Positions 5,513 to 5,637 of a DNA stretch of 5,637 nt are shown here, piece after piece; positions within the stretch are counted from its first letter, which is position 1; each line of letters opens with the position of its first letter. This stretch comes from Geminicoccaceae bacterium (GTDB lineage: Bacteria; Pseudomonadota; Alphaproteobacteria; Geminicoccales; Geminicoccaceae): contig JAGREZ010000109.1 of the NCBI GenBank assembly GCA_020446285.1, positions 1-5,637 on the forward strand, written 5' to 3'. The notes beneath the pieces are model-generated. The model searched no databases. It was not told the DNA's origin and saw only the letters and a program-made list of their open reading frames with translations. Both the position numbers and the translations under genes were made by a program.

Positions 5513-5637
5513 ATGGCGGCAACGCAGATACCGCGCCAGGAAAAATCATCCATGCGAGAGGCTTTTTCGCTTGGCGGCGCGACGGGCCCGCTGGTCGGAT
5601 TGCTGCTTCTTTGCGTGTTTCTGACAGTGATGACCGA
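5513..5637 (+). CDS. Partial membrane protein, probable RbsC-type sugar ABC transporter permease (5' end only)
   Basis: Only the first 41 codons are in the window; the gene runs off the right edge. A polar start (MAATQIPRQEKSSMREAFSL) is followed by a hydrophobic segment from about residue 25 (GPLVGLLLLCVFLTVMT), the first transmembrane helix. A short cytoplasmic tail, then a GPL-(V/I)-GLLLL helix, is the usual beginning of RbsC/XylH-like permeases that import ribose-type sugars. ATG at 5513 is strongly supported by the GAGGAGGAGG ribosome binding site at 5501-5510. The second Met, at codon 14, has none. Divergence from the transketolase operon and the shared palindromes tie it to the same sugar system. 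With so little sequence, another transporter class cannot be ruled out. Confidence 0.65.
   Translation, partial: MAATQIPRQEKSSMREAFSLGGATGPLVGLLLLCVFLTVMT

Noticed and set aside
4482..5624. A 380-codon open frame on the plus strand covering the N-terminal transketolase region
   Set aside because: It lies antisense to a clearly conserved transketolase subunit, runs across the divergent promoter region and has no recognisable domain. It is a by-product of high-GC codon use.

Overview
The window looks like accessory DNA from an alphaproteobacterium, most likely in or near the Rhodobacterales. That is an inference from the high-GC coding sequence, the style of the proteins and the mix of gene families. 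No marker gene fixes the taxon. There are no rRNA or tRNA genes, no CRISPR array and no transposase that I can recognise.

Left part (1-1522): two toxin-type loci. A RES-domain protein (141-623, minus) has no visible antitoxin partner. Behind it lies about 270 bases with no convincing gene. A compact parD-parE toxin-antitoxin pair (895-1522, plus) follows, with the toxin start overlapping the antitoxin stop. The last 11 bases of parE overlap, tail to tail, the last 11 bases of the sugar operon that comes from the right.

Centre and right (1512-5637): a carbohydrate catabolic locus. Reading leftward from about 5350 on the minus strand are an N-terminal transketolase subunit, a C-terminal transketolase subunit (4-base overlap), an 80-codon remnant of an FGGY sugar kinase, a SorC/DeoR-type sugar-binding regulator, and a short-chain dehydrogenase with an intact active site. 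Reading rightward from 5513 is the start of a membrane protein, probably a sugar ABC transporter permease of the RbsC type, cut by the window edge.

The strongest unexplained signal is regulatory. A family of AT-rich palindromes built from TGAAT/ATTCA half-sites stands out against the GC-rich background. It occurs twice in the tktA promoter, once just upstream of the permease start, and once immediately upstream of the regulator gene, inside the end of the kinase remnant. At both minus-strand promoters a -35-like hexamer lies exactly 16 bases from AATAAT, and the palindrome covers the -10 element. I infer that these are operators of the SorC protein and that the locus is an autoregulated divergent regulon.

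As a working model, the transporter imports a polyol or sugar, the dehydrogenase forms a ketose, a kinase phosphorylates it, and the split transketolase cleaves the phosphate. This resembles the known apulose-4-phosphate transketolase route, but the substrate cannot be read from the sequence. The local kinase is broken, so a kinase elsewhere would have to take over or the pathway is impaired.
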